DNA of 64,000 bases from Paragonimus westermani (GCA_008508345.1 QNGE01003249.1:1-64000), one strand, 5' to 3'. Shown: positions 11,550-24,627, counted from the first letter of the stretch. The notes: generated by a model not told the origin, from the letters alone. Translations and numbers: made by a program.

Positions 11550-13100
11550 TCAGCAAGAAATGGCCGACCAAGGCTTCCCTTGTGTAGATCACATTTTCAC
11601 TCTTCGTCAAATTCTGGAGCAGCGTCATGTGTACCGCCGGCCAACAATTGTATTTCTCGACTATAAAGCTGCGTTCGATTCGGTGGATCGATCTACACTT
11701 TTAAACTCGCTTGAATGCCGAGGTGTGCCGAACTCAGTACGTAAACATACTGTCGGCACTTTATTGCGACACTTCAGCTCAGGTTAGGGTTTACGGTGAA
11801 CTGTGTGACAGTTTCAGCACCATGAGCGGCGTACGTCAAGGCTGTCCGCTTTCACCATTTTTGTTTAATTTCGTCATAGACGTAATAATGGAGGATTGTC
11901 TGCGGCACTCACAAGATGCCGGCATGGACCTTCTACCTGGTGAAAGAGTGGCTGACCGATCTTGATTATGCTGAAGACAAGGTGTTGCTGTTTGGCAACT
12001 TTCAATCGCTACAAGTAATGCTAGACGTAATTTCGCATTCTGTTAAATACTTCGGAATGCGCTTTGCAGCCTCAAAATGCAAAGTGCTTCTGCAGGANAG
12101 GATTGCTGTGATCACGCAGATTTGATGTTAGATAATGTAGGCATGAGGTTGCTGACCGGTTTGTATAGCTTGGAAGCTGCACCAGCGGCAGCGGAGGTGT
12201 ACGGAATGAAATCAAGGCGCGCATTGCTAAGGCTAGGACGGTATTCGCTAATCTGGGACATTTCTGACGACAGACAGAGGTATTTCTCTGAAGCTTAAAG
12301 GTCGCGTACGTAAGACAACGGTGAGGACCGTATTACCCCACGGCAGCGAAACCTGGCCGCTCAAGGTGGAGGAGGTGAACCGTCTTCAAGTATTTGACCA
12401 CCGATGTCTGCGTTCAATCGCTCGTATCGGGTGGCACCAGCGTGTAAGTAACGAGGAGGTTAGAAAGCGGGTGTTTGGTAGTGATTGCCAAACGAGTTCT
12501 TCTGTCCAGTCTCTGTGTTTGCACAGGCTTAGATGGTTAGGTCATGTATTAAGGATGTCAGCTAGTCGTCTTCCACACCGCGCACTGTTCGCTGACACTG
12601 CGACCGACTGGTGTAAGGTGTGAAGTGGACAGATGATGACCTGGCATAGGGAAATGAAATCGTTCACGAAGAGGTTGACTACTGTTGATCGAGTTTGTCT
12701 CCCGGCCTGAGGCTCTCGCGACTCACAGAGTCGGTGGTTGGAGACTCTAGGTGAGATGGCGGCTAATCGAGTTCAGTGGAATGAATGTTGTCGTTGTTTG
12801 GCCGAGTTGTCTGTGAAGTAAGTGCATTTAATGACGCGCGGCAGTGAAAGCTGTGACGGAGCTGTCTTGCTGATGACGCCTTACTCTCACTTGCAGCTCG
12901 GTCGGTTTGTTTGCAAGGTGTAGGCACCTTGATGTTGAATGTTTGAATATGGACGTAGTCATTTTCAGTAGTCAGGCCCCTTCCCGTCCACTTCTTTTTC
13001 CTTCTCTCTTTCTATATAGGGTTTGCTTTTACTTCATGGTTGTGTGGCAGTTAAGCATTAGTGTGAACCACTGATGTATTGCTGTCTATGATGATGACAC
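11550..13100 (+). mobile_element. LINE, 5'-truncated, RT to 3' end
   Basis: The plus strand shows reverse transcriptase blocks in order: RPTIVFLDYKAAFDSVDR (11,640), the MSGVRQGCPLSPFLFNFVID block (11,822), a degenerate catalytic box LDYAEDKVLLF (11,960) and FGMRFAASKCKVLLQ (12,050). Frame changes occur near 11,780 and 11,950. An unknown base at 12,098 is followed by a jump to the 3' module VFDHRCLRSIARIGWHQRV and RLRWLGHVLRM (12,390-12,560). The 3' UTR has a pyrimidine-rich segment and ends near 13,100 in ATG triplets. It is inactive. The family looks RTE-like, but assignment to a clade needs a tree. Confidence 0.85.
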
Positions 13101-16100
13101 TACAAAACATGCCATTTCTTAACAAAAACTGTTTAAATTACACCGTTTTTTTGTAACGCAGCAGCTGAAGGTAGATTTTCCCACTCTCGTGCCAAGCACA
13201 TTTAGAGTGGGAAATGAAATTGATTCCCAGCATGTTATCGATTGCGGCGTTCTTGTTGACGTGAAACAAAATGTTGCTTATCAAGATTGCTCGCCAACGC
13301 ATACTGTTGAACTGTTATGTGTCATAATTCAACTGTGCTCAATATGAGGTCAGTAGTGTAGTGACAAACTTGATTTCCTCATGAAATGAAGCACCGAGGT
13401 GTTATAACAGGAACGATATGTGAGTCGACGGCTTCTTTCGGGAGGGGGTCGGCCGAGAAGTTGACTTGAATGTGGAACTTCCTGTCGGATGTGAGTAATG
13501 TTCAAGCCATAAAAAACACTCCTGCTAAATCATAGGTTATCACGACGGCGGTCATGTCCTTCACGTATTACAATCGGGATACTGAATCAAACTCACATGG
13601 GAAGGAGAACATCAGTCAACGAACGCTACTGACCTCCTTGTAGCTTCTTTTGCAATCGGATCGGAAAAATTCGCTTGCCAGAATCGCAGTGGCACAATGG
13701 GATATGAGTGATGATGAACGTAGTATTTTGTCAGTTTGTTCTGTCACCTCCCGGTATACCTATCAGTCGTTACACAAAATATTTGCCACTGCGCACAGTT
13801 GAATGCTGATTTGTATACAAGCCACTTAAATCCGGCACGTCCCACGATAAGTGTACACAGACAGTACAGGTTTGTTCGACTTTTCTAGTTAGTTTCATTA
13901 ATATATGGTTCAAAGAATGATTTCTGTACACCACTACTCCAGATTGTTGTTAATTAGGGTACTATTGCCTAGTCCTCTAATTTCATTAGTATCGTTTTAG
14001 ACATCACAGTGTTGTAAATCTGTGAGGTAAAAACACGGAGTTCGGTTCGGTATAAGATGCGTTTGGAAGAAATCAGTGGGGTGTAATCCTTTTTGTTACC
14101 GTTTGGACGCACTCGACATTTAGTCACTACAGGCAAAAATAGCGATTACACTCTGACATCTGCAGATGGTTGCAGTTTTTTAGATGTATAAACGAATACG
14201 CTGTTGGTTGATGAAAGAAGGACTAGTCAGAACGATGCTTGAGCCCAGACCCGTGCGCGAGGTATGCGAACGGTAATAAGGAGTGTGCAACGTAAGCATC
14301 TTTTACTTCGGTGGATGTGTAGAGGTGACTAGCACTCTGGTGTACTTGATGAGTGGGTAAGCCACAGATAGTCTTGATTAGGTTGAGGTTTAAAATGCAA
14401 GCTAGCTGTTCTACATCCTCACTTCCACCTGTTGAGAAACGGCAGTTCCCCCACAGCAGTGCAGGAAAAAGACACCAGCGTAGTAACATCAGCTGTCACA
14501 TTTTGTTTTCAGTTGAGAGTTTTCAGCTCGCTCAACCAACTATAGCAAAGGCACCTCCAACCACAACTGACTGTGTATCGCACACCCACTTGTAATAAGC
14601 AAGATCCTTCTGACACTAACTTTATACACCTTGTTCATCCCACCTGATTGTTCACGTTGCTAGTTATAACAGTTTCCAACCATCTAGTCCAAAAACTAGG
14701 AGGCCCGATCTACTACAAACGTTGCCGGATTCGGTACTGATTCAATTAGACCACTGACCTCATTTTATTGTAAACCCACAAAACAAGGTGCTTTGCTACC
14801 ACTTTTACAGTTCATGTAGTACGTCCCAGTTCAAGCACCCATTTACTCACGTCAACACGAGATTCACTTAGAGATCAGACGGATTGATAGACGCTTCTCT
14901 GGTCTTGATACTACTATACTTGGACGCCACTGTTAAACGTTACTACTTTGATGTGTCGTTCATTAAGTAGCGATGCACAACACGTTTAAGTCAGCGAAGT
15001 AGCAGATCTACTTGCTATAGGTTCAGATATGTCTACATGCAATAAAAAATATTTTTACCAGCGGTGACGACTTACTTCCTCGTAAGTGATTGAGAAACGT
15101 GAAAATGTTATCATTTTTTGACTTACAGCTGTGTTATCTGTATGGATGTTAGTTGCTAGTTGGTACGCTAATGGCAAATAAATGTCCATGGTCAGCCGCG
15201 TGATTCGCTTGATGAGTGTGTTTACTGTTCTACGGTGAACGTTCCTAGTTTACAGAAGCCGCAAACGTGGAGCGTGCGCAAACCATTCCTTTTAATTTTT
15301 TCACAAGTGCTCATGACCTAATGCTGGGTAAACCAAGTATAACTTCGTGATAGAGTACTTTACACACTTCGACTAATAGCGATTTCGGACAGTAGCTGGA
15401 GCAAAACCTACTCTAGACCGTTGGTTGAAACTGATTTACCTCCCTACCCAAATTTTCAATAACAGTTAGCTGCGTAATTATTAGTTTCGTTGCTGTTAGA
15501 GCTTGTCAGTGGTGCATATCCTCTCGATGACCCGGATGTGCATTCCGAACTACTTTCTTCGGGAATGACTTTGCTGATCACTGTGTTATTGACCTCATAT
15601 TAGTCCGACTAATTTATCCTATTTAAATGCTTAACTACATTTGCCTGCGTCTAGGTGCACAGGTTCTCCGATCCTCGAGAGAGGAGAGGGTCCTTCTAAC
15701 TCTGCCTCATGAACTCATGCTTAGGATCTCTCACTCAACACGTATTATCTGTCGCAAATTTCAGTGCGAACATTGGAACGCAAAAAAACAAAGACCACGA
15801 ATGTCGACGTTGTCAGACTGCGAAAATACCGAAGTGAAACCAAAATGCCTCGTGATAAGATGTTCTTCCTAACTGAAAGTTAAACGTTTTACTACGAGTA
15901 AGACCGGATCAAGCGTGGGTAACCGATGATCAACCTGTACCATGTAAAGTTCCCGCTTACCCATTAATAAATTGATGGTGTAGCCAGGAAATCGCTTGGA
16001 GAAAAGCAGGCGCTAATCAAATCTACTACTCGCCAAACCCACGGTGATCTTGGTGAATATGCAGCTTCCTTCCTACTCTTTTGTTTGCTCAACAGTACTC

Positions 16101-16275
16101 GACAGTGATTTTGTAGCCTGCTTTGAAAATGTCACGCAATCACGTATATCACACTGTTTCGATCAAGTCTGCTCTGATTCCATTTGTATACAATATAACC
16201 AAGGAGTATGCCTGAAAATGGTCATTAATTGGGTGAATAGATTAGAAAGGTAAAGCGTAATTTGTGATCGCTCAC
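13101..16275. other. No recognised gene
   Basis: This A/T-leaning stretch lies downstream of the minus-strand gene at 16.28 kb and may hold its last exons, which would begin in phase 1. None was identified with confidence. Frames at 14.2-14.6 and 15.6-15.9 kb are short and lie on both strands. Confidence 0.35.
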
Positions 16276-16989
16276 TTTTGGTCCTTGTGGACAAAAGTTC
16301 ATCCAGTCGGTACTTCTCTTCTTGCATCACATTCCTCAGAAACACACGTGCTTCTTCTCTCCAGACAGCTTCCATTTGTGCTCTCAGGTTACCCATTACT
16401 GAGGAAATATCTCCAGCCTCCAGGCTGTCCATTAAACGGGATTTCTGTTCATCAAACGGAAACAGCAGTTGGGGATGTGACTAGTGAGTGACGTTCAATG
16501 TTAAGTCACCTGAACCACTTTCATGCTACTGAAGAATGTCCGGTTCGTTGTTGATGTTTGTTTGGCGCAACCAACTGGCTTGAAATGAACTTACCCTTGT
16601 CGCACGAACACTGGAACTTTTCACACTATGTTGACTCTGTCGAGCCAAATTTAAATCAAAATCTTTAAGCAACCACATTTTTGTGCATTCAGTTTTCAGT
16701 AACCTGATGGACGTTTGTTTAGGGTGTTTTAAGGCCAATCAGTTGGCACAATTTGTAAGTAATCCATTGTTCCGAATGAACGAAGTGGGTGTTCTTCTTG
16801 GTCATCAAAAAAACATGTCATACAGTGATAGAGATAACATCTCATGTGATCGTACATTTTCATTACAATGAATGAATGACGTACGCATAAAGTGTGATGG
16901 TCATATCAGCTAAAGGTATTGAATGGAACGATAGTGAAGTATCAGAATCCGAATCACTTACTGAGAATGCCTCATTTTCACTTGATCTG

Positions 16990-17083
<94 letters not shown>

Positions 17084-20000
17084 AATCATCATCGTGTCCA
17101 CCATACCTGTTAAACACTACCCGATTTAATCTTTAACTATCCCACACTTTGCGATTTGGTAGTAGTTGGTGGAATTCTTCGGATGCCGGCGAGATTCGTT
17201 CAGTAATTATCCACTTTGCAAGTGTACGGCTATGAAAAGGCATCTATTCTCAAAGCGACTGTTTTAATAAGGATAACTACTGTGGTAGGATTAGCAGTAC
17301 CGGTAATGAAAATAAGTCCCGCTTTATACAACAATCTGGAACGATTTATATTTTAACGTCAGAAAGACAGACCTACGTTAAAGTCTGAAATAAAGAATAT
17401 GATAAATTTCAGGTGGTTTTGTGATTTTACCGCGAAGTATTTACAGCCTTAATTTGCAGGCCTGATTTTAAAATATTTACACTCATTCTAACCTTCAGTT
17501 GAGTCTATTAATTCACACAACGATGACACACTTTCCGTTAAACTCACAAAAAGATATTGAATCTCGGAATCTACTTCACTTGAAGAAGTGGATTGTGCCT
17601 GGATTTGATATTCGGAGGTCATTACATTAACTGGCTTTCGTAAAATCGACTCACGGATGATCGAATTCGGTAGAAATCCTGAAAGAATGAATAAATATTT
17701 CCGTTTTACGATTGAACGGAGGAGAAAGTTGGCAAAATTTTACTTCTTTAAACACATGAATTAGTACCAAAAATAATGGTTTAGGATACTGACCAAGCAA
17801 CATTCGATAGGGTCGTAAAAGAGCAGATCAAATTAGGCAGTAAAATCTCTCATGTCTTTTTTGATAATACCACTGATTAGACGAAGGTAGGTAAATTACT
17901 CTGTCCGTTACCTTGGAAAGATTGCGCATGACGATGACTGAAAAAGATCACCGCGTTCTCGTCATTGATTTGAATCTGCGGTCGTACCCTTTGGAATCTT
18001 CAGCCTGTGACGTACCAGGTGCTTTATGCACCAGCTAGCAAGGCAGGTGGAGTGAACAGTGATCAAAGTTGATGTCAATCCTTGCATATTCCTACGCCAA
18101 ACCATGGGCTACTAACTGCGCGGTATCTCAGCTACAACTGGTGAGCTCAAATAAGACGCAGTATGGCAGATGCTGAGCATGACGGGTCCGTGACATTTCA
18201 GCAGGTAAAATGAAATCACAGTATGTGAAAGAAGAATCCCCACTCTTAACAAACATCGTTGACCTTATGGCACTGTCAAAACACTGATAATGTTCTGCCG
18301 ATAAAGAGCGTTAACTACGGACACCCCGTGGATACCTGACTGATTTGGTATCTCAACCACAGAACGCTACTTCGCGGATGGTCATCTGTTGCGCTCTGTC
18401 CCTAATCAACAGAGAGATGTCAAGGAGGGTAACAGAGACATCTGAGATTAGCAAACACTGACTGGGTTCTAGTGAGCAGTGGTTAGACCTCTTCATCAGT
18501 ATCACTGCTAGTGGTGGCATGATTCCTGAGGTTAGTAAATATTAGACAGATTGGAGGTTAGAGACTCCGAAACAAAAGGTGTCTATTAAGAATATCAAAG
18601 GAGCTGATATAACTTGAGAAGTTTGTTCAGACCTCCATACTTTAGCTTCTACAGAGATGAAAATAAAGCTTCTGGATGTGACAGGCAGATCGAGAGCTGA
18701 GGGCGATCTTGAGGAAAACAGACGGTGCTTCAACTTCAGGGTGCATTTAAGCTGGCATTCAGCTGCCGGACGTTATCAGGTCAGAAAGTATTTGGTAGAA
18801 ACGATACATTCGGTCGCACAATTCCTAGTCAAACCTAACGACCTCCCAAGTCGCCGACTGGAAATGCTCACTGGCATGACGATAAGCAACAGTCACTGAC
18901 ATGCCTGTATCCGTAAGGTTGTTGATTCTTCCTTTTTTATAATTCGCTATCGATTTTTGGTTTGGTTGCTCTCCAAACATTTGTCATGTGTTGCATTTGT
19001 TTTGGTCTGTTGATGTAGCCGCGTTCTGACCAAACAATATTGCGGTTGGTATTCTGCGCGCAACGCACGGTCTGCAGAGCCAATTGTACAAGTCAGACGT
19101 AAACTGGTCGCTGTGCTGTCCACATACATTTCTACGGTTAGGGTTACGGGATCAACTAAACGTGTGCTTTTAGAACGATTGTGTACAGCACATTAGTCGT
19201 GTTATTGGTAACGATGAAACTTTGGCTACAGTCACTGTGGACGAGGGTCAACGACATCGTAACATCCTTTTTATTGAAGAGTCATCCACCAATATCAGTG
19301 GGCTCGATGCTGTGGGGCACCCAGCGGAAAATACTCATTGCTAGATCACGTTTATTCAAACTGTCACAAGAACCGAGAGAGAGCGTCATCCGGTTCACTG
19401 TAAGCACATAACGGTCCACAGGTGATCGTCAAAATGAAGAAATCCGCTAGGAGAAAGTCGAAGGGAATACACTATTCCAGTGTTTAGGTACTGGGATATC
19501 AAGTGAAAATGCACGAATGAGTTGCATTCTTAGTGATATCATATTTACGCGGGATAATGCCTATTTAATCGTCGTCATGTTACTCAACAGCTGCAAACGT
19601 TCACAAGGTCACCAATGAAGGCTGTTGGCTGTGTTGGCGGTGGCCAAAGTACAAGGCTGCTGAGGGACAGGTCTTTCATCTGTTGTCCTTGTAGTGTTCA
19701 TTACTCCCGTACATCAGAATATCCTCCTTGCAGCACCGTGTGACGCAACTGTGGCAAGGTGGAACACCTGACTGGAGTATGCAGATCAGCCAGCTCCGGT
19801 GGAAAATCACAGAAAGCCTCACGACAACTGTCGGAACTGTTGATAGGTCCGAAAAAATAAACCTGGGTAGTGGAGAGCAGCGTGCGAAGGTTGAACTGGA
19901 CAAAGGAGCCTCTTGGATGAGCACCGGCGTGAATGTTGTCAAAAACCTGCCATATTTATTACTCTGCAGTCACACTCTGTGCATGCAACCTAATGTACTG

Positions 20001-22712
20001 ATTAGGGTGATTGGTAGGTGTATGATCCGAATACAACATAATACAAAGTCACGTACACTCATAGTAGTACCAGACAGCTAACCAAAGCCTCTGGGAAAAG
20101 GCTGCATTCAAATATTTCCCTACACTATGAAAGCTTCGAAAACAGTTCGACAGTCTGTTGCTGTACTGGTTGTTCGCTAGGTTTTGGAGGCAAATTTAGG
20201 AGTGGTAAATGGTTTCCAAGCCATCAAGCGAATGCAAAATAAATTCAAACCGAAATATTTTGAAGCACGCACTTCACCGTTTACGGTAAAACCGAAACCA
20301 GAAGAAGAGTTTACCCCCAGTTCAAGCTCAAGGTGCGATTCTCCCAGTGCAACATTCTGAATGACGAGTGGCAGCTGTCCCGATAAAAAAATCCGAACAC
20401 TCAGTAGGCAGTTGCGGCAATTCCAAGCTTATTGTCAACTATTCTCCTTATCTGGACAACCAAACGTTTTTACTCGTGAACAGTGTGCAGGCAAAAGCTT
20501 ACGAAGCCGGACATGAGCAAGCTACTTCTAACTTATAATCGTACATTTTCGTACACTGGATACAACCACGACCAAAATGGGCCTGTTCCAGTACGCCGTT
20601 TGACATACATTCTTCTGCCTTTATTTTTCAAAAGATCGTTGACAATCTTGTAAAAGACAACACTTACGTGTGCCTACCTGGATGATGTATTGATCACTGA
20701 ATATAGTGATTCCGAGTATCTGCACTCTCTAACTGCTCTACTCGGACTTCTGACAAGCATTCGATGTAAACGGAATAAGTTCACGTGAGTTATTTTCCGG
20801 ATCCGGTATGTCTACACGATTTACGTGGGAAACTTAAGCCCATTTTAGAAGTTCATCAACATAAGATTGTAGATCAGCTTCGTCCGTTCCGGGGAGTGTT
20901 ATCTCGCTAATGTCGTTTCTCATCAAATGAATGAACTGCACTCCATCGAACAACTTACGACATAAAAATGTGCAATGATGTCGGGATTATCAACAACAAA
21001 CTGTATTTAGCAGAGCACTCTCACCAGTGTTAATGAATTGTGACCCCCAAAAACCACTCCCCAATGTGACCTCTCCTTGCAGAAGTTAGACGTAGTTCTG
21101 TATCATCTCATAAACGTTGGGCTCACTCTGCACTTGGCGCTTGTTTTATGCACTCTGCAGTAGACAAGGTGGCTTTGACTGTGCTTCCACAGTCAGACGA
21201 TTTCAAGAGTGTTTTGAAGCAGGTTCTTTGAGCCTGCAATTGACCACAAGGTGTCAATATTACTGTTGGGTGATGCTGAAGGTGTAAGACGAATATTCCT
21301 TCCCATCAGGCACACATGGACACTGACGTTTTGATCACAATAAAATCTTCTGCATACCTGGTGTGCACAACTGTGCAGCTGATGCGTTTTAGTGGCTTGC
21401 CAGTCGCCGACATGTCATAAAATACGCAAACGTCTTTTAAGCTGGCTGGCACCGATCAAATCTAAAAATGATGCTTGATGATGGTCAAAGATATTTTGAG
21501 TATGCTAGAGCAATTGACTGCCAGCATGTGAAGCGACTGAGACGATGCAGGTTGGTCGTGGGAATTCATCAGCTGGTCCATTCAGAAACAGAACGAAAAC
21601 TGTGGTTTATAGACTGTCCATTAGGTAGGGGAACTACGGAAGATGATTTTAGATAAGAGCCAACTGTGAAAAGTAAGGTCTCCGGCTGGATTCGAACCAG
21701 CAACAGACACAGCATGCCTCAACGCGACAAGCGCTTCACCAGATGAGCTGCGAAGCTACACCAGGAGCTCGGAAATTTCACATTTGGACTCTGTTACCCA
21801 TCCCTCCCACTGTCTTATATGGAATCCGCCAAATGATTCAGGGGATCGACTGCTCCGGCAGATGTGTCTCATCTAAAATCATAAACCTGCCACACTACTC
21901 ATTAGGAAGATGATTTGTTTATGGCTGAAAGTTGATTTAGGTTCAAAAGTTGATTTCTACACGATTTTCAATGTTTGTGGACATGCTACAAGATCAAACC
22001 ATATTTGATACAAAAGTAATTGAATAAGTAACCCATCTGTGTGAACGGAATATGCACAGGCTGTAGGTTTATTTAAGTGGCACTATTAGAATTAATGACT
22101 GCGACGTTTTATTGAAATAGGTTGATACTTCAGTGATGCAAAAAAATCCAACATAAATAAATTTCGAGAAAAAAAACATTAATGTAACTGAAAAAGTGCA
22201 TTTGTTTTTTTAGAGTAAAGTTTCAGGGTTCCAGGAGTGTTAACCTTCGGTGGAAGGAAGATGAATATCAGAGAACGGTAGTAACAATTAATAAACTGTG
22301 AACAGCTCATTGAGATAGTCGCTAATGGCCACAGTCCGTATAGGTCCCACAGATGAAATCACTGCTTACGAAACAAATAATATATGTGAACGAAAAATCT
22401 GTGACCATTGGTACATCACTTACCATCCGGTGCTAACAGGAGCTTTGGCCTCAAACGAATTAGCCACTGAATGAATTCTAATTCTGCTGTCATTGTTACT
22501 GGGTCCGGAGGACATATGATTGACCTCAGGTGATAGATTTGTTCGTCGTGAAACGATCCGTTAGGTTGAACACTGCCATACTTGGTCTCCTTCTGTACAT
22601 CCAGATGTGATTCGGAGTCATCGAGTATGACCGCGTGAGCGTTGGATTGATATGGAACAAACAAATGCTTTTTCAAATAATCAGAAGAAGTTGGGGTCAC
22701 AAGACTGTTGAT
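16276..22712 (-). CDS. Unrecognised multi-exon gene with an aspartate run and a coiled-coil-like exon
   Basis: At least five exons on the minus strand fit by borders and phase: 22712-22424, 17678-17493, 17116-16962, about 16703-16595, 16444-16276. The first ends GAT G before gtaagt and the second starts GA TTT after ttctttcag, giving LLLAPDG then FLPNSIIRESILRKPV in one frame. The third codes about 30 aspartates, then RSSENEAFS before gtaagt. The fourth ends SSVRATR before gtaagt and the fifth starts KSRLMDSLEAGDISSV in the same phase. The fifth is rich in charged and hydrophobic residues (RAQMEAVWREEARVFLRNVM) and looks helical or coiled-coil. The join between exons three and four does not fit in phase, so a small exon is missing or the acceptor is misplaced. 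Start and stop were not found. The family is not recognised. Confidence 0.6.
16991..17080. repeat. (CAT)30 microsatellite within a coding exon
   Basis: Thirty uninterrupted CAT triplets are seen on the plus strand, read GAT (aspartate) in the minus-strand exon 17116-16962. Beside it stands CCAAATCATCATC, read as one Leu among Asp codons. The plus-strand frames of poly-Ser or poly-His are shadows. Such a pure run should vary in length between individuals. Confidence 0.95.
17679..20219. other. Intron of the minus-strand gene, largely unrecognised
   Basis: This is the lower part of the 4.7-kb intron between exons at 22,424 and 17,678. Frames at 18.5-18.9 and 19.7-20.1 kb are under 120 codons and carry no motif I know. 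The frame at 19,728-20,081 lies just upstream of the Gypsy remnant and might belong to it, but no Gag or protease motif is visible. Confidence 0.4.
20220..21450 (+). mobile_element. Ty3/Gypsy pol remnant
   Basis: A broken plus-strand frame near 20,660-20,790 reads VCAYLDDVLIT, with YLDD as the catalytic box of Ty3/Gypsy reverse transcriptase, followed by DSEYLHSLTALLGLL and CKRNKFT as in the thumb region. Earlier pieces near 20,400-20,640 fit the RT core only loosely. Downstream DNA to about 21,450 has fragments that fit an RNase H and connection region. Stops and frameshifts are frequent. No LTRs were seen. It lies inside a host intron, opposite in direction to the host gene. Confidence 0.65.
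21643..21882 (-). mobile_element. tRNA-derived SINE-like unit with inverted ends
   Basis: The minus strand has a pol III B box GGTTCGAATCC (21,698-21,688) and, about 34 bp before it, an A-box-like TAGCTTCGCAGCTCATCTGG (21,758 down), with GGTGAAGCGC after it as in a tRNA D arm. The last part could fold as a T arm (CTGGTTCGAATCCAG). The unit is bounded by a perfect 12-bp inverted repeat, ATGATTTTAGAT at 21,643-21,654 and its complement at 21,871-21,882. A 12-bp direct repeat GGAAGATGATTT lies at 21,638-21,649 and 21,905-21,916 and may be a target-site duplication. No intact tRNA fold was found, so it is not called a tRNA gene. Confidence 0.65.
21917..22423. other. Intron sequence, nothing recognised
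   Basis: An A/T-rich intron segment directly 3' of the donor at 22,423. No frame or repeat family is recognised. Confidence 0.5.
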
Positions 22713-23813
22713 CTGCAGATTGGTAAATCGCTGGCGGAATTTTTTTCGTGAAATTTGTTTATTTCTTAGCCAGGGTAATTTTATTCCAATTTGCTTATAC
22801 ATAAATTGTTTCTTGTTTTTTATCATAACTCAGGCACCTTTGTTCAAAATTGCGTTAGTAAGAGGTTCCTTTGCGAATGCTTTGATGTGATAGCGAAACA
22901 CGTGATTAATCAATGCGATTGAATGTGATGGAGCGAATTCATGTGACCGGTGCAAAATACCAAGGAGTGTGATTAAACGGCGATGACGAGACCTTACAAC
23001 TTAAAAATAGATCCTAATTTGAGGTAGCACAATCTTCGAAGGTACACGAACTGAGCGTCATTCATCAAAATCTGGGGATGGGTCATGGTAACACTAGAAA
23101 GGTTTGAATCAAGAGGTTGCAGAGTCCTGAGGTAGATGAGTTTTCAGGGCTCTTAAGTAAACCTATACTTTATGGATACCAAAACTTTGCCCTAGTCCTG
23201 GATGAGAAAATGCTTGCAACAGTAGGTAAACAGCTGCTTTCATAGAAATACTGTTATCCCTATTGCGCTATCGAAGTGTTCTACTGCATCATCCCCACAG
23301 TTAGCATTTGAAACAACTTTGATGCTTTAATAAAAAACAGACTAATCGACTTGAATTCTTCCAGAATGTCTACTGGTATTCGTAAGTTTTATGGGGAGAG
23401 GAAGATCAGGTGGATTTGTGCACTCATTCCTACGCCATCCAGAAGAGAGATATTATTGGACGATCTATCAGTGTAAAGAAAGCAGTTATGGAGAGGGGAA
23501 GTTCAGTGGAGTGAAAAACTCTGGCCTGCAACATGTTGACACAGTAAAGCAACATCCTTATATAACGGGCAAACGTACAGACCGGCAGCAACAACCAACA
23601 TGCACGCAGACAGACATATGTAGTAACCTGTGAGAGTGTCTTTGAGATGTCTAAAGCGGATGTCACACTAGATAGTTTTCGCGTATGTGCTGATCGAGTA
23701 GAATTTTGAACAACCCAGCTGATTGGGTCGTGATTACAGAGTTGAACAAAGCATTCCAGTTTGTGACTTAAGTGAAGTTCTGGCCTACCAGAATGAAATT
23801 CGAGTTTTATCTT
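22713..23813. other. Upstream region or intron, nothing recognised
   Basis: The region lies upstream, in the minus direction, of the exon starting at 22,712. The frame 23,391-23,633 and its opposite-strand partner have no clear motif or splice context. Confidence 0.35.
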
Positions 23814-23990
23814 TTACCATTCGTTCCTGGTTGGAGAGCGGGGAGACCCGCCAACAGTTTGGCTAACTGTGTGGAATAATTTTTGCACCAACATTAAGTA
23901 TCTTTTCAAATGTCCGTAGTTCATCGGGAACACAGCCAATGTTACCAGTTTGTTTCCGGATAAGAGTGCATCTTGAGCTTGATGAAAAGT
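23814..23990 (-). CDS. Candidate exon, minus strand
   Basis: A frame on the minus strand after an acceptor-like gaaagcttccag (about 23,990) reads KRETFHQAQDALLSGNKLVT and goes on to KRYLMLVQKLF, ending SPTRNE before gtaaaa near 23,820. It lies on the same strand and about 1.1 kb upstream of the exon at 22,712, so it may be an earlier exon of that gene. The frame open on the other strand and the lack of a known domain keep this weak. Confidence 0.3.
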   Translation of the reverse strand, partial: TFHQAQDALLSGNKLVTLAVFPMNYGHLKRYLMLVQKLFHTVSQTVGGSPRSPTRNEW

Positions 23991-24627
23991 TTCTCGTTTC
24001 TGGAAGCTTTCAACAACGGCCGTCTTTTTACAGGTGCGGGCAACATGCCAGCACATTCGTTTTCATATGAGGCGCACGGTGGGATGCAGTGGCGTACGGT
24101 GTATTTCAACATTGTGCCTATGTACTGCGTCTTAAATAAGAGTCATTTTGACTCTATGGTAAAAGTATATCAGCACATTATTTTGAAGAAAATGGATCTC
24201 ATTTTTTACGTACTGCACTGCCTACAGATAGTGTGCACAGAAAAAGGTCCAAGTTGTACATATTACTCAGATTTACAACTAACAGGATCACAACACAACA
24301 CATAGAGGCCTAATTACGTGACCAGTCAACTTCACAACATTCAGCACTAAAGTGCCTGATTCAGCAAACGATTGACAGTAAAAGATTGTCATATTCTGTC
24401 ACTACTTAAACAGTCTGTTGGTAAGTCATTTTGTTTGCGCGAAAGCTATGAAAATGATTTCAGTACAAATATTTTCAAGCCTAAGGACTAACTGTGTTCA
24501 GAAAAAAATGAGCAGGCACCATCCAGGAGAGTACACATAGTGACGCACAATACATCTATTGTAAAAGGTTGACAGTGTGACTATTGTTTTCTATTAGACA
24601 CATTAAGTCAAATGTGTTTATTTCCAG

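Noticed and set aside
16894..17136. Poly-Ser and poly-His frames on the plus strand
   Set aside because: They only read the CAT triplet run in other frames; splice borders and phases support the minus-strand aspartate reading.
21660..21775. Working tRNA gene at 21.7 kb
   Set aside because: A and B boxes are good, but the acceptor stem does not pair and the unit is embedded in a larger repeat.
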